DNA of 13,890 nt from an uncultured Coriobacteriaceae bacterium (lineage in GTDB: Bacteria > Actinomycetota > Coriobacteriia > Coriobacteriales > Eggerthellaceae), in contig CADBQL010000049.1 of assembly GCA_902796815.1 (NCBI GenBank), positions 1-13,890 of the forward strand. Direction: 5' to 3'. Positions 7,789-13,890 of this stretch are shown here, in pieces. Position numbers and translations under genes: made by a program. Below the pieces are notes generated by a model that saw only the letters and a list, made by a program, of their open reading frames with translations, was not told the DNA's origin and did not search any database. Numbering within the stretch: the stretch's first letter is position 1; each line of letters starts with the position of its first letter.

Positions 7789-7811
7789 GCGCCTTGCCCC
7801 CAAGGAGGCGC
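7789..7811. terminator. GC-rich hairpin just after the acidic-protein gene (weak terminator candidate)
   Basis: GCGCC (7789-7793) pairs with GGCGC (7807-7811), and TTG/CAA pair inside with a bulge around a CCCC loop. It starts one base after the stop codon. There is no T-run, so termination is uncertain. Confidence 0.3.
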
Positions 7812-7816
7812 CTCGA

Positions 7817-7951
7817 ATGAGTTTCGCCCCTGGGGCGTGACTCACTAGCCGAATGAGTTTCGCCCCAGGGGCGTGACTCATTCCCCAACGAGTTTTGCCC
7901 CTGGAGCGTGACTCATTGCCCGATGAGTTTCGCCCCAGGGGCGCGACTCAT
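7817..7951. repeat. Four-copy array of the 28-29 bp palindromic repeat
   Basis: Copies lie at 7817-7844, 7853-7881, 7888-7916 and 7923-7951, with 8-, 6- and 6-base spacers and a 35-36 base period. All run in the same orientation as the pair at 5469-5529. Variation is limited: T or C at the seventh arm position, A or T at the centre, GGAGC for GGGGC in copy three with ACGAG for ATGAG, and GCGCGACT in copy four. The array fills the gap between two convergent genes, and its last base is the first base of the exoA stop codon on the other strand. Confidence 0.92.
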
Positions 7952-8736
7952 TATACGTCGAGCTCGAGCGCGACTGGGCAGTGGTCGGAGCCAAAGACCT
8001 CGCCGTGAATGTCGGCAGACGTCACCTGATTGCGCAGCGCTTCGCTGACCAGGAAATAGTCGATGCGCCATCCCGCGTTGTTCTTCCGTGCGTTAAAACG
8101 GTAGCTCCACCAGGAATAAACGCCGGTCGTATCGGGGTGCAATGCGCGCCACGTGTCTACGAAACCAGCATCGAGCAGGTCGGTGAACTTTCCGCGCTCC
8201 TCGTCCGAAAAGCCTGCATTGCCGCGATTGTTCTTGGGGTTCTTCAGGTCGATTTCCTGATGCGCAACGTTGAAATCACCGCACATCACCACTGGCTTCG
8301 GCTCAGATTTCTCACCGCCCGGCAGCGTGCCTTCTTCGAGGCCTTTGCAAAATTCCCTGAACGCATCATCCCATTGCATACGGTGATCGATGCGCGCAAG
8401 CCCATCTTGGGCATTGGGTGTATACACGTCAACGAACCACAATTCGGGAAACTCCAGCGCGCAGATACGACCCTCCGTATCGAGATACTCGTCGCCGAGC
8501 CCGTGTAGCACCTGCAGCGGCTCGCGTTTGCTGAAGACAGCCGTGCCCGAATAGCCCTTCTTTTCCGCATAGCTCCAGTAGTCAAAATACCCTGGCAAAT
8601 CCAAGTCTACTTGACCAGCCTGCAGTTTTGTTTCCTGCAACGCAAACACATCCGCATTGAATGTCGCAAAAATCCCTTCGAAGTCTTTCTTAAGCACGGC
8701 ACGCAAGCCGTTCACATTCCACGATACAAATCGCAT
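7951..8736 (-). CDS. exoA: Exodeoxyribonuclease III / AP endonuclease (ExoA/Xth family)
   Basis: This enzyme cuts DNA 5' of abasic sites and trims 3' blocked ends in base excision repair. The 261-residue protein carries the complete EEP-fold active site: Asn7 in WNVNG, Glu35 in LQETK, Tyr105 in DVYTPNA, Asp153/Asn155 in GDFNVAH, and the C-terminal Asp-His pair in GSDHCP (249-254). Other family segments are KGYSGTAVFSK and YSWWSYRFNARKNNAGWRIDY. The length is close to the usual 250-260. The frame is open about 90 codons further upstream, but the ATG at 8736 is clearly right: it begins MRFVSWNVNGL and has GAGGAGG at 8741-8747. The gene follows rlmH on the same strand after a 127-base gap and may have its own promoter. 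It ends against the repeat array. Confidence 0.95.
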   Translation of the reverse strand: MRFVSWNVNGLRAVLKKDFEGIFATFNADVFALQETKLQAGQVDLDLPGYFDYWSYAEKKGYSGTAVFSKREPLQVLHGLGDEYLDTEGRICALEFPELWFVDVYTPNAQDGLARIDHRMQWDDAFREFCKGLEEGTLPGGEKSEPKPVVMCGDFNVAHQEIDLKNPKNNRGNAGFSDEERGKFTDLLDAGFVDTWRALHPDTTGVYSWWSYRFNARKNNAGWRIDYFLVSEALRNQVTSADIHGEVFGSDHCPVALELDV

Positions 8737-8787
8737 GTCGCCTCCTCGCCCGATGCGAAAACAAATCCGGCTTCTTTTCACGCATCG

Positions 8788-8816
8788 ATGATAGCGCATG
8801 CCCGCAGAAACACACG
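8788..8816 (-). promoter_or_regulatory. Weak candidate promoter for exoA
   Basis: On the - strand TATCAT (plus positions 8788-8793) is a fair -10. The region 17 bases upstream (CGTGTG, 8811-8816) is a poor -35. The gap 8737-8863 shows nothing else I can name. Confidence 0.22.
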
Positions 8817-8863
8817 CATGGGGTTGCTCGAAAAAGCATCCTAATAGGAATATGGCGCACAAT

Positions 8864-9334
8864 TTACTTATGATACGGTTCGCCACGCGAGATCTTGCAA
8901 GCTCGGTAGAGCTGTTCGAGGAGCACGACTCGTGCCAGATTGTGAGGCAACGTAATAGGACCAAATGAAAGCGTCTCGTTCGCTCGTCCACGCACAACGT
9001 CACTCACGCCGCACGAGCCGCCGATAACGAACACGATCTCGCTGCGCCCCGAAAGCGCCAGATCTTCGATATGCGCCGAAAGGCTTTCGCTCGAACGCTG
9101 CGTACCCTCGATAGCAAGCAACACCACATACGCCCGCTCGGGAATCACCTTTAGAATTGCCGCCCCTTCGCGCTCGACGGCTGCCGCTTCGCCACCCACG
9201 CGCGCGGGATCCACGTCGGCCAATTCGACAACGCTCGTTTTGGCGTAAGGCTGAAGCCGCTTGAGATACTCGCCGCACGCTTGCGTCCAAAACCGTTCCT
9301 TGAGTTTTCCCACAGCGATGATCGAAAATCTCAT
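8864..9334 (-). CDS. rlmH: 23S rRNA (pseudouridine-1915-N3)-methyltransferase RlmH
   Basis: RlmH is a small SPOUT-fold methyltransferase that methylates pseudouridine 1915 in helix 69 of 23S rRNA on assembled 70S ribosomes, using S-adenosylmethionine. The 156-residue length is typical. Diagnostic features are the N-terminal IIAVGKLKE, the SAM-knot glycine segment FVIGGSCGV (102-110), HNLARVVLLEQLYRA (131-145) and the conserved end RGEPYHK. The frame is open upstream, but the ATG at 9334 starts the family sequence and has GAGGAGG (9339-9345) at good spacing. It lies downstream of tRNA-Arg on the same strand but is separated from it by a terminator, so it is probably transcribed independently or with exoA. 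Confidence 0.95.
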   Translation of the reverse strand: MRFSIIAVGKLKERFWTQACGEYLKRLQPYAKTSVVELADVDPARVGGEAAAVEREGAAILKVIPERAYVVLLAIEGTQRSSESLSAHIEDLALSGRSEIVFVIGGSCGVSDVVRGRANETLSFGPITLPHNLARVVLLEQLYRACKISRGEPYHK

Positions 9335-9439
9335 GTGGCCTCCTCGATGTGCGAAACGCTCGCGCGCGGAAGCTTCCCCGTGCGCATTTTCGCGAGAAAA
9401 ATCCCTGCCTACTCTGGCATATAAAACGCATTGCGAAAT

Positions 9440-9470
9440 AAAAGGCCAAAGCAACCTCGTGCTTTGGCCT
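9440..9470 (-). terminator. Intrinsic terminator downstream of tRNA-Arg
   Basis: Perfect 11-bp arms at 9443-9453 and 9460-9470 (AGGCCAAAGCA / TGCTTTGGCCT) enclose a 6-base loop. Read on the - strand the stem is followed by TTTATTT, a good T-rich tail. It lies 8 bases past the CCA end of the tRNA. Confidence 0.88.
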
Positions 9471-9478
9471 GAATTATC

Positions 9479-9554
9479 TGGCGCCCCTGGGCCGATTCGA
9501 ACGGCCGACACCCGCTTTAGGAGAGCGGTGCTCTGTCCCCTGAGCTACAGGGGC
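9479..9554 (-). tRNA. tRNA-Arg (anticodon CCU), CCA encoded
   Basis: The - strand folds as a full cloverleaf. The acceptor is GCCCCTG/CAGGGGC, with discriminator G and an encoded CCA at 9479-9481. The D arm is GCTC AGGGGACA GAGC, and the anticodon stem CCGCT/AGCGG has loop CTCCTAA. The T arm is GGCCG TTCGAAT CGGCC. The anticodon CCT (plus positions 9519-9521) reads AGG arginine codons, which are rare in this GC-rich code. The mature length without CCA is 73 nt. It has its own promoter and terminator. Confidence 0.97.
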
Positions 9555-9565
9555 GCAGTTGATTA

Positions 9566-9594
9566 ATGATACCAAAGCTAACACTGAGCGTCAA
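9566..9594 (-). promoter_or_regulatory. Sigma-70-type promoter of tRNA-Arg
   Basis: On the - strand TTGACG (plus 9589-9594) and TATCAT (plus 9566-9571) are exactly 17 bases apart. Transcription would start about 5-7 bases before the mature tRNA 5' end at 9554. The -35 box directly abuts the palindrome at 9595-9623. Confidence 0.8.
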
Positions 9595-9623
9595 TTGAGT
9601 TTTGCCCCTGGGGCAAAACTCAT
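9595..9623. repeat. Single, fully self-complementary copy of the palindromic repeat after pknB
   Basis: GAGTTTTGCCCC, T, GGGGCAAAACTC at 9597-9621 is a perfect 12-bp inverted repeat. It has the same left arm as the copies at 5469-5529 but a right arm that restores full pairing. It lies 2 bases past the pknB stop (TAG at 9626-9628 on the - strand) and just upstream of the tRNA promoter. It could end pknB transcription or insulate the two units, although no T-run follows. Confidence 0.85.
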
Positions 9624-9625
9624 TC

Positions 9626-11842
9626 CTAATACGAATCCTGCGCGACGGTATCGACTTCTGGGTCTTCGCTCGCTCCTGTCTGAGAGTCGTCGACGGTTTC
9701 GTCCCCGGTAGTATCATCGATCGTGCTGTCACCGCTTGTTCCATTGTTCGTGGAATCGTCGGCACTTGTATCGCTTTGGCCAGTTTTGTCGCCACTTGCA
9801 GACGTATTGCTTTCGGTGTCCTTGTTCTCGTCCTTGCTCTCGTCCTTGCTCTCGCCCTCGTCCGCCGAGCTGTCCTTCTCGAATTCGACGTACAAACTCA
9901 CATCACCGTAGATTTCGCTGATCGTGACATACGAAGTAGCGCCGTACGAATTGCCATTGGAATCGTAAACAGCCGAAATCACATAGCCCTTATTTGCCTC
10001 GATGGTAAACGTCGCCGACCCGCCGGCCTCAACCTGATCGTAGTCGACGTAAGCCGAACCACCTTCCTCATCGTTAACGCCGACCGAAACGTTGTAATAT
10101 TGCGGCCCCGTACTCACGACAAGGTTGACCGTCGTGCCCTCCTTGGCCTTTTCGTTCGCGGAAGGCGACTGCCTGATAACGCGTCCCTGCTCGACTTCGT
10201 CATCGCTTTCATATTCGACCTTAACCTTGAAGCCTGCGTTCTCGAGCGTAGACTGCGCCGTATCCTCGTAGTCGCCCACCACGTTGGGAATCGAAATCTT
10301 CTCGACACCTGCCGACAAGAAATACGTGACCGTCGAGTTCTTGTCGACCACCGCACCCGCTTCGGGCTCCTGGCGCAGGACGCGGTTCTCCTTCACCGAA
10401 TCTGAATACTCGGCAGCGCCGGCCTCGTACTTGAGCCCAGCATCCTTCAGCGCGGCACGGGCGTCGTTAGCGTTCATGTTTGAAAGATCGGGCACCGTGA
10501 CCTGCTCAATCCCCTTCGAAACCGTCAATTCGACAGTGCCGCCTTCGTCGAGCGTGGCACCCGCACGCGGCGTCTGCCCCATGACGACGTCCGCTTTCAC
10601 ATCGTCGCTGAAAACGTACTGGATGTCATCGCCGACCACGAGGCCGGCATCACTGATGATGGTTGTTGCCTCGCTGAGCGTTTTGTTCGCCACATCGGGC
10701 ACCTCAACGCCTTTCGGCGTGGCAGGCGACGAAAGCCCGTGCCCCACAAGAACCCACAAAAGTGCAGCTATGGCAGCTATGGCCACAAGCACGCCGAACA
10801 CCACGAGGCCTTTGCGGCCTTTTTTCTTGGTACCCTGCTGAACAGGTGCCACATAGCCACCCTGGTGAGTGACTCCACCTTGAGGCGGCACATCGCTTAT
10901 GGCAGGCACCATGACTGACGTCTGGTCCGTTTGGAACAAGCGCCCATTTCCATCAGAAATAGCATCGGTCATAAGCGCCGTCGGAGCACTGTTGAACCCA
11001 CCAATCACCACGTTGCGCCCAGCAAGGTAATCGTTGAGCACATGGCGCATATCGCGAGCCGTCGCAAAACGATCATGCGGGTTCTTGCTCATAGCCTTCA
11101 TGATAATAGCTTCGAGAGCAGGATCTATATCCGGAAAAACCTCATGGGGAGGCGTCGGCATGTCGTTGACCTGCATGAGGGCAACGCTTACCGCGTCGGG
11201 TCCATCAAAAGGCAGCTGACCGGTCACGGCTTCGTACATGACAACGCCGAGCGAATAGATATCGCTTGCCGAAGTGAGCTCCTTGCCTTGCGCCTGCTCG
11301 GGAGAAATGTAATGGGCAGTCCCGAGAACGGCTGAGGTCTTTTCCATCACGGAATTCTTGGCGCGCGCGATGCCGAAGTCCATGACTTTGACGTTGCCGT
11401 CAGGCTGAACCATGATGTTTTGCGGCTTGATATCGCGATGTACGATATCGAGGTTATGCGCAACCGAAAGCGCTTGGCAGACCTGCGAGGCAATCTCGGC
11501 AACCTTGCGTTGATTGATAGCGCCACGCTGCTTGATAGCCGTCTTCAAATCGGAACCACGCACGTACTCCATAACAATGAAAGACGTGCCGTCATCCTGG
11601 CCCCAATCGTAAACGTTAACAATATAGGGACTTTGCAAGTTGGCAGCAGCAGCGGCTTCTTGCCTGAAGCGCGTCGTAAAGCTGGGATCCTCAGCATACT
11701 GAGGGAGCATGACTTTCACGGCAACCGTACGCCCGAGCACGTTGTCTTGCCCTTGGTACACCTCGGCCATGCCGCCGAAGCCTATCCGCTCCCCTATGAG
11801 ATAACGGTTGTTGAGCAACCGGCCTTTCAAGTTTCCAGCCAC
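9626..11842 (-). CDS. pknB: PASTA-domain Ser/Thr protein kinase (PknB/Stk1 type)
   Basis: This membrane kinase senses muropeptides or lipid II through external PASTA repeats and phosphorylates cell-wall and division proteins. The 738-residue protein has an N-terminal kinase domain (about 14-272): glycine loop IGFGGMAEVY, Lys43 in AVKV, catalytic HRDIKPQN (Asp137), DFG at 155-157, and GTAHYISPEQ. A juxtamembrane linker precedes one membrane helix at about 345-369. Three PASTA domains follow, roughly 378-444, 446-512 and 515-579. A further beta-rich domain (about 580-655, with GGSATFTIEANKGYVISAV and GDVSLYVEFE) resembles InlB B-repeat/Flg_new-like bacterial repeats. The last 80 residues are Ser/Thr/Asp/Glu-rich and probably unstructured outside the cell. 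The start is GTG at 11842 with TCTCCTT (AAGGAGA on the - strand) at 11849-11855. It lies 74 bases after the SEDS-PBP gene, as in the actinobacterial rodA-pbpA-pknB cluster. Confidence 0.95.
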   Translation of the reverse strand: MAGNLKGRLLNNRYLIGERIGFGGMAEVYQGQDNVLGRTVAVKVMLPQYAEDPSFTTRFRQEAAAAANLQSPYIVNVYDWGQDDGTSFIVMEYVRGSDLKTAIKQRGAINQRKVAEIASQVCQALSVAHNLDIVHRDIKPQNIMVQPDGNVKVMDFGIARAKNSVMEKTSAVLGTAHYISPEQAQGKELTSASDIYSLGVVMYEAVTGQLPFDGPDAVSVALMQVNDMPTPPHEVFPDIDPALEAIIMKAMSKNPHDRFATARDMRHVLNDYLAGRNVVIGGFNSAPTALMTDAISDGNGRLFQTDQTSVMVPAISDVPPQGGVTHQGGYVAPVQQGTKKKGRKGLVVFGVLVAIAAIAALLWVLVGHGLSSPATPKGVEVPDVANKTLSEATTIISDAGLVVGDDIQYVFSDDVKADVVMGQTPRAGATLDEGGTVELTVSKGIEQVTVPDLSNMNANDARAALKDAGLKYEAGAAEYSDSVKENRVLRQEPEAGAVVDKNSTVTYFLSAGVEKISIPNVVGDYEDTAQSTLENAGFKVKVEYESDDEVEQGRVIRQSPSANEKAKEGTTVNLVVSTGPQYYNVSVGVNDEEGGSAYVDYDQVEAGGSATFTIEANKGYVISAVYDSNGNSYGATSYVTISEIYGDVSLYVEFEKDSSADEGESKDESKDENKDTESNTSASGDKTGQSDTSADDSTNNGTSGDSTIDDTTGDETVDDSQTGASEDPEVDTVAQDSY
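9818..9853. repeat. Three 12-bp tandem repeats within the pknB tail
   Basis: Three units of GTCCTTGYTCTC (9818-9829, 9830-9841, 9842-9853) encode successive Asp/Glu-Ser/Asn-Lys-Asp blocks (ESKD, ESKD, ENKD) in the extracellular tail. Copy number could vary between strains by slippage without breaking the frame. Confidence 0.8.
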
Positions 11843-11916
11843 GTTAATTCTCCTTCATGCTTCGTGCTCGTGTTTGAAGGTAATTTTGGTCACACGAATC
11901 ATTACTGTACATCATC

Positions 11917-13890
11917 CTACAAAACGCCCTTGATTTGTAGTGCGGTTTCTAAAACGTTTTTCGATTTGAGAGCCGCGTTATCCGAATCCTCGCTATCGAC
12001 TGCCTCCTCGAGCACAATCGCCACTACCACTTCGGGGTCTTTAGCCGGCGCGAACGCTACGAACCAACTGTCATCGTACGGCTTTCCGGTCTCAGCCGTA
12101 CCCCTTTTGCCTGCAACGTCAACGCCATCAATCTGCGCATTAATACCCGTGCCCTGATCGACGACGCCCTGAAGCACTTCGGTCACGCGATCGGCGGTCT
12201 TCTTACTCACCGCATCCTTGAACTTGGTGGGCGAAGCCGTGTAACTGCGCTGCCCGTTTGCGTTGTAGATGCCCTCAACCAGATACGGGTGCATGATTGC
12301 GCCATCGTTGGCTATGCCCGCGCCCACCATGGCCATCTCGAGCACGGTCGCAAGCGGGCCACCGTTCTCCTCGTCGCCTACCGGTTGTCCAGCAGCGGCC
12401 CAGGCGGTTTCCCACTCACTCATTTCGCTCGGATCCGACATGATCGAATCCGCTGTCGGCAAATCGAAGTCCAGATGGGTGTCGAAACCGAACTTCTGAG
12501 CGCCTGCGACGAGCTTTTTGGCACCCATCTCGACACCAAGCTGGGCAAATGCGGTATTCGCCGAGTATATAGTCGCATCTTCGAGCGTCGCCTCACCAAG
12601 CGAATTGTCATCGAAGTTCGTCACGATACCGCCGCCTATTTCCAGTTCGCCTGGAGAATCGTAAATCGAATCCTCGGTGGCAATGCCTTCTTCGATGGCT
12701 GTCGAAAGCGTCACGATCTTGAACGTCGAACCCGGAGCGTACTGTGCTTGCGTTGCGCGGTTCAAAAGCGCCGTCGTCTCATCGCCAGCGGCCGCGCTTT
12801 CCAGGACCTCATCGTAGTTGGCGGCATCGTATGTCGGCGTGGAAGCCATGCCGAGCACGGCACCCGTCTTGGGATCCATAACCACGCATGCGCCGGTATA
12901 GCCGTTGAGTGCCTCCTGTGCTGCAAGCTGGATCGAGGTATCGAGCGAAAGCACCACGTCGTTGCCGGGCTGCGTAATGCCAGCCTGCGCGTTGAGCACG
13001 TCGAGCCACGTGGCGTAATTCTGCTCGCCAGTCAGCGTGTCGTTATAGGTGTTTTCGATACCACTCGTACCGTACTTGTTGGAGTAATAGCCCACGACTT
13101 GGGCCGCAAGGTTACCCGCAGGGTATTCGCGTACGTAGGTGCCGTCCTCCGTCTCAACACTGCGCGCAAGCACCGTGCCGTCGTGAGTCGAGATGCTGCC
13201 GCGCTTTATGGCAGCCTGCTTTGCAATGGTGTGATTGTTGCCCGGCATCGACTGATACTCGCCCGCCTGCACAACCATAATCAGTGTCAAATTCGCCACG
13301 AGCAAAGCGAACATCGACGAAAGGATAATGATGCTGACAGTTAGACGCCGCCCGAGCGATACGCGCCCCAATGCGCTGTTCTCATGAATCGACGCCGTCG
13401 CCGCGTTCATCATCTCCTGACCAACGCCAGTACCCTCATCGCCACAACGCAAGAGCAATCCGATGGCGATAAAACTCGAAAGCAACGACGATCCGCCCTG
13501 GCTGATGAAGGGCAATGTGATGCCGGTCAGCGGAATGAGACGAGTGATGCCGCCGACGATTATGAAGGCCTGCAAACAGATGGTCGTCGTCAGACCCGCG
13601 GAAATGAGCGAACTGAAATCGCTCTTTGCGCGCGCAGCGGTAACGTACCCGCGAATCGCGAAGCACAGATACAGCAACAGCACGCCTGCCGCACCGAGCA
13701 AACCGCATTCCTCGGCGATGGCTGCAAAGATATAGTCACTCTCGACGAAGGGGATCTGATCAGCTTGGCCACGCCCGATGCCGACGCCGAACAAGTCGCC
13801 ATCGGCGATGGAATAGATGCCCTGAACCATCTGGTAGCCAGCATCTTGCGGATCAGCAAACGGATTGAGCCAATTCGCCACGCGCGTCTG
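11917..13890 (-). CDS. Fused SEDS glycosyltransferase (RodA/FtsW) and class B PBP transpeptidase, 5' part off window
   Basis: One unbroken frame joins two peptidoglycan enzymes that are usually separate. Numbering starts at the GTG (13881) inside the visible part; the frame continues Q-T-R upstream to the edge, so that GTG is an internal Val. The SEDS part has RVANWLNPFADP, GYQMVQGIYS, GVGIGRG and VESDYIFAAIAEECG; Asp49 there aligns with the essential SEDS aspartate. Further helices follow at about 59-80, 90-113 and 117-146, with ITLPFISQGGSSL. After a short linker a membrane helix (179-204) leads into a penicillin-binding protein. It has GSTFK (catalytic Ser385, Lys388), YSANTAF (Ser440/Asn442) and KRGTAETG (592-599, in place of KTG). 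The two halves would polymerise and crosslink glycan strands as one unit. The gene ends 74 bases before pknB, and pstP/FHA genes may lie to the right. Confidence 0.93.
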   Translation of the reverse strand, partial: QTRVANWLNPFADPQDAGYQMVQGIYSIADGDLFGVGIGRGQADQIPFVESDYIFAAIAEECGLLGAAGVLLLYLCFAIRGYVTAARAKSDFSSLISAGLTTTICLQAFIIVGGITRLIPLTGITLPFISQGGSSLLSSFIAIGLLLRCGDEGTGVGQEMMNAATASIHENSALGRVSLGRRLTVSIIILSSMFALLVANLTLIMVVQAGEYQSMPGNNHTIAKQAAIKRGSISTHDGTVLARSVETEDGTYVREYPAGNLAAQVVGYYSNKYGTSGIENTYNDTLTGEQNYATWLDVLNAQAGITQPGNDVVLSLDTSIQLAAQEALNGYTGACVVMDPKTGAVLGMASTPTYDAANYDEVLESAAAGDETTALLNRATQAQYAPGSTFKIVTLSTAIEEGIATEDSIYDSPGELEIGGGIVTNFDDNSLGEATLEDATIYSANTAFAQLGVEMGAKKLVAGAQKFGFDTHLDFDLPTADSIMSDPSEMSEWETAWAAAGQPVGDEENGGPLATVLEMAMVGAGIANDGAIMHPYLVEGIYNANGQRSYTASPTKFKDAVSKKTADRVTEVLQGVVDQGTGINAQIDGVDVAGKRGTAETGKPYDDSWFVAFAPAKDPEVVVAIVLEEAVDSEDSDNAALKSKNVLETALQIKGVL

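Noticed and set aside
7817..7951. CRISPR-like array
   Set aside because: The period is regular, but the spacers are only 6-8 bases, the repeats are internally palindromic with changes between copies, and no cas genes are present.
8823..8842. Hairpin GGTTGCT/AGCATCC after rlmH as terminator
   Set aside because: The stem has a mismatch and no T-run follows it on the - strand.
8737..9003. N-terminal extension of exoA to 9003
   Set aside because: The extra 89 residues overlap rlmH, lack family similarity, and the ATG at 8736 has an excellent ribosome binding site.
9602..10405. Long + strand frame opposite pknB
   Set aside because: It lies antisense to the PASTA and tail region. Its Val/Leu/Arg-rich stretches are the mirror of Asp/Glu/Ser codons.
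12289..13344. Long + strand frame (351 codons) opposite the PBP region
   Set aside because: It is antisense to the clearly coding SEDS-PBP gene, has a basic, Cys/Arg-rich composition and no family motif; a shadow of high-GC codon use.
13399..13410. Separate start for the PBP half at the ATG pair near 13404-13410
   Set aside because: The GGAG is only 0-3 bases from the ATGs, too close for efficient initiation, and the frame is continuous with the SEDS part.

Overview
The window looks like a chromosomal segment of a moderately GC-rich actinobacterium, most likely class Coriobacteriia (Eggerthellaceae-like). That placement is inference. It rests on the actinobacterial pairing of a RodA/FtsW-PBP gene with a PASTA-type Ser/Thr kinase, on the fusion of the SEDS and PBP parts into one reading frame, and on codon use. 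No rRNA or other species marker is present.

Left third (3-5468, + strand): three tightly packed genes encode JetB, JetC and JetD of a Wadjet (MksEBG / EptABCD-type) anti-plasmid system. JetC is the SMC-like ATPase motor, JetB the MukE-like accessory subunit, and JetD the TOPRIM-bearing nuclease. The kleisin-like JetA is expected just left of the window edge. Two tandem copies of a short palindromic repeat begin at the base after the jetD stop.

Middle (5530-7950): a small ACT-domain protein (+) and a Fic-family protein (-) converge on a strong 21-bp hairpin. An acidic protein of unknown function (+) follows. A four-copy array of the same palindromic repeat then fills the gap before the convergent exoA gene.

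Right half (7951-13890, - strand): exoA (AP endonuclease / exonuclease III), rlmH (23S rRNA methyltransferase), tRNA-Arg(CCU) with its own promoter and terminator, a PASTA-domain Ser/Thr kinase (PknB/Stk type), and the 3' part of a gene that joins a SEDS glycosyltransferase to a class B penicillin-binding protein. The last two form a cell-wall synthesis and signalling cluster like the actinobacterial rodA-pbpA-pknA-pknB locus.

The least explained element is the palindromic repeat (about 29 bp, ATGAGTTTYGCCCC then GCGTGACTCAT). There are seven copies in three places, and each place lies within 0-3 bases of a stop codon. The Wadjet operon with a nearby Fic gene forms a small defence or toxin-like stretch beside housekeeping genes.
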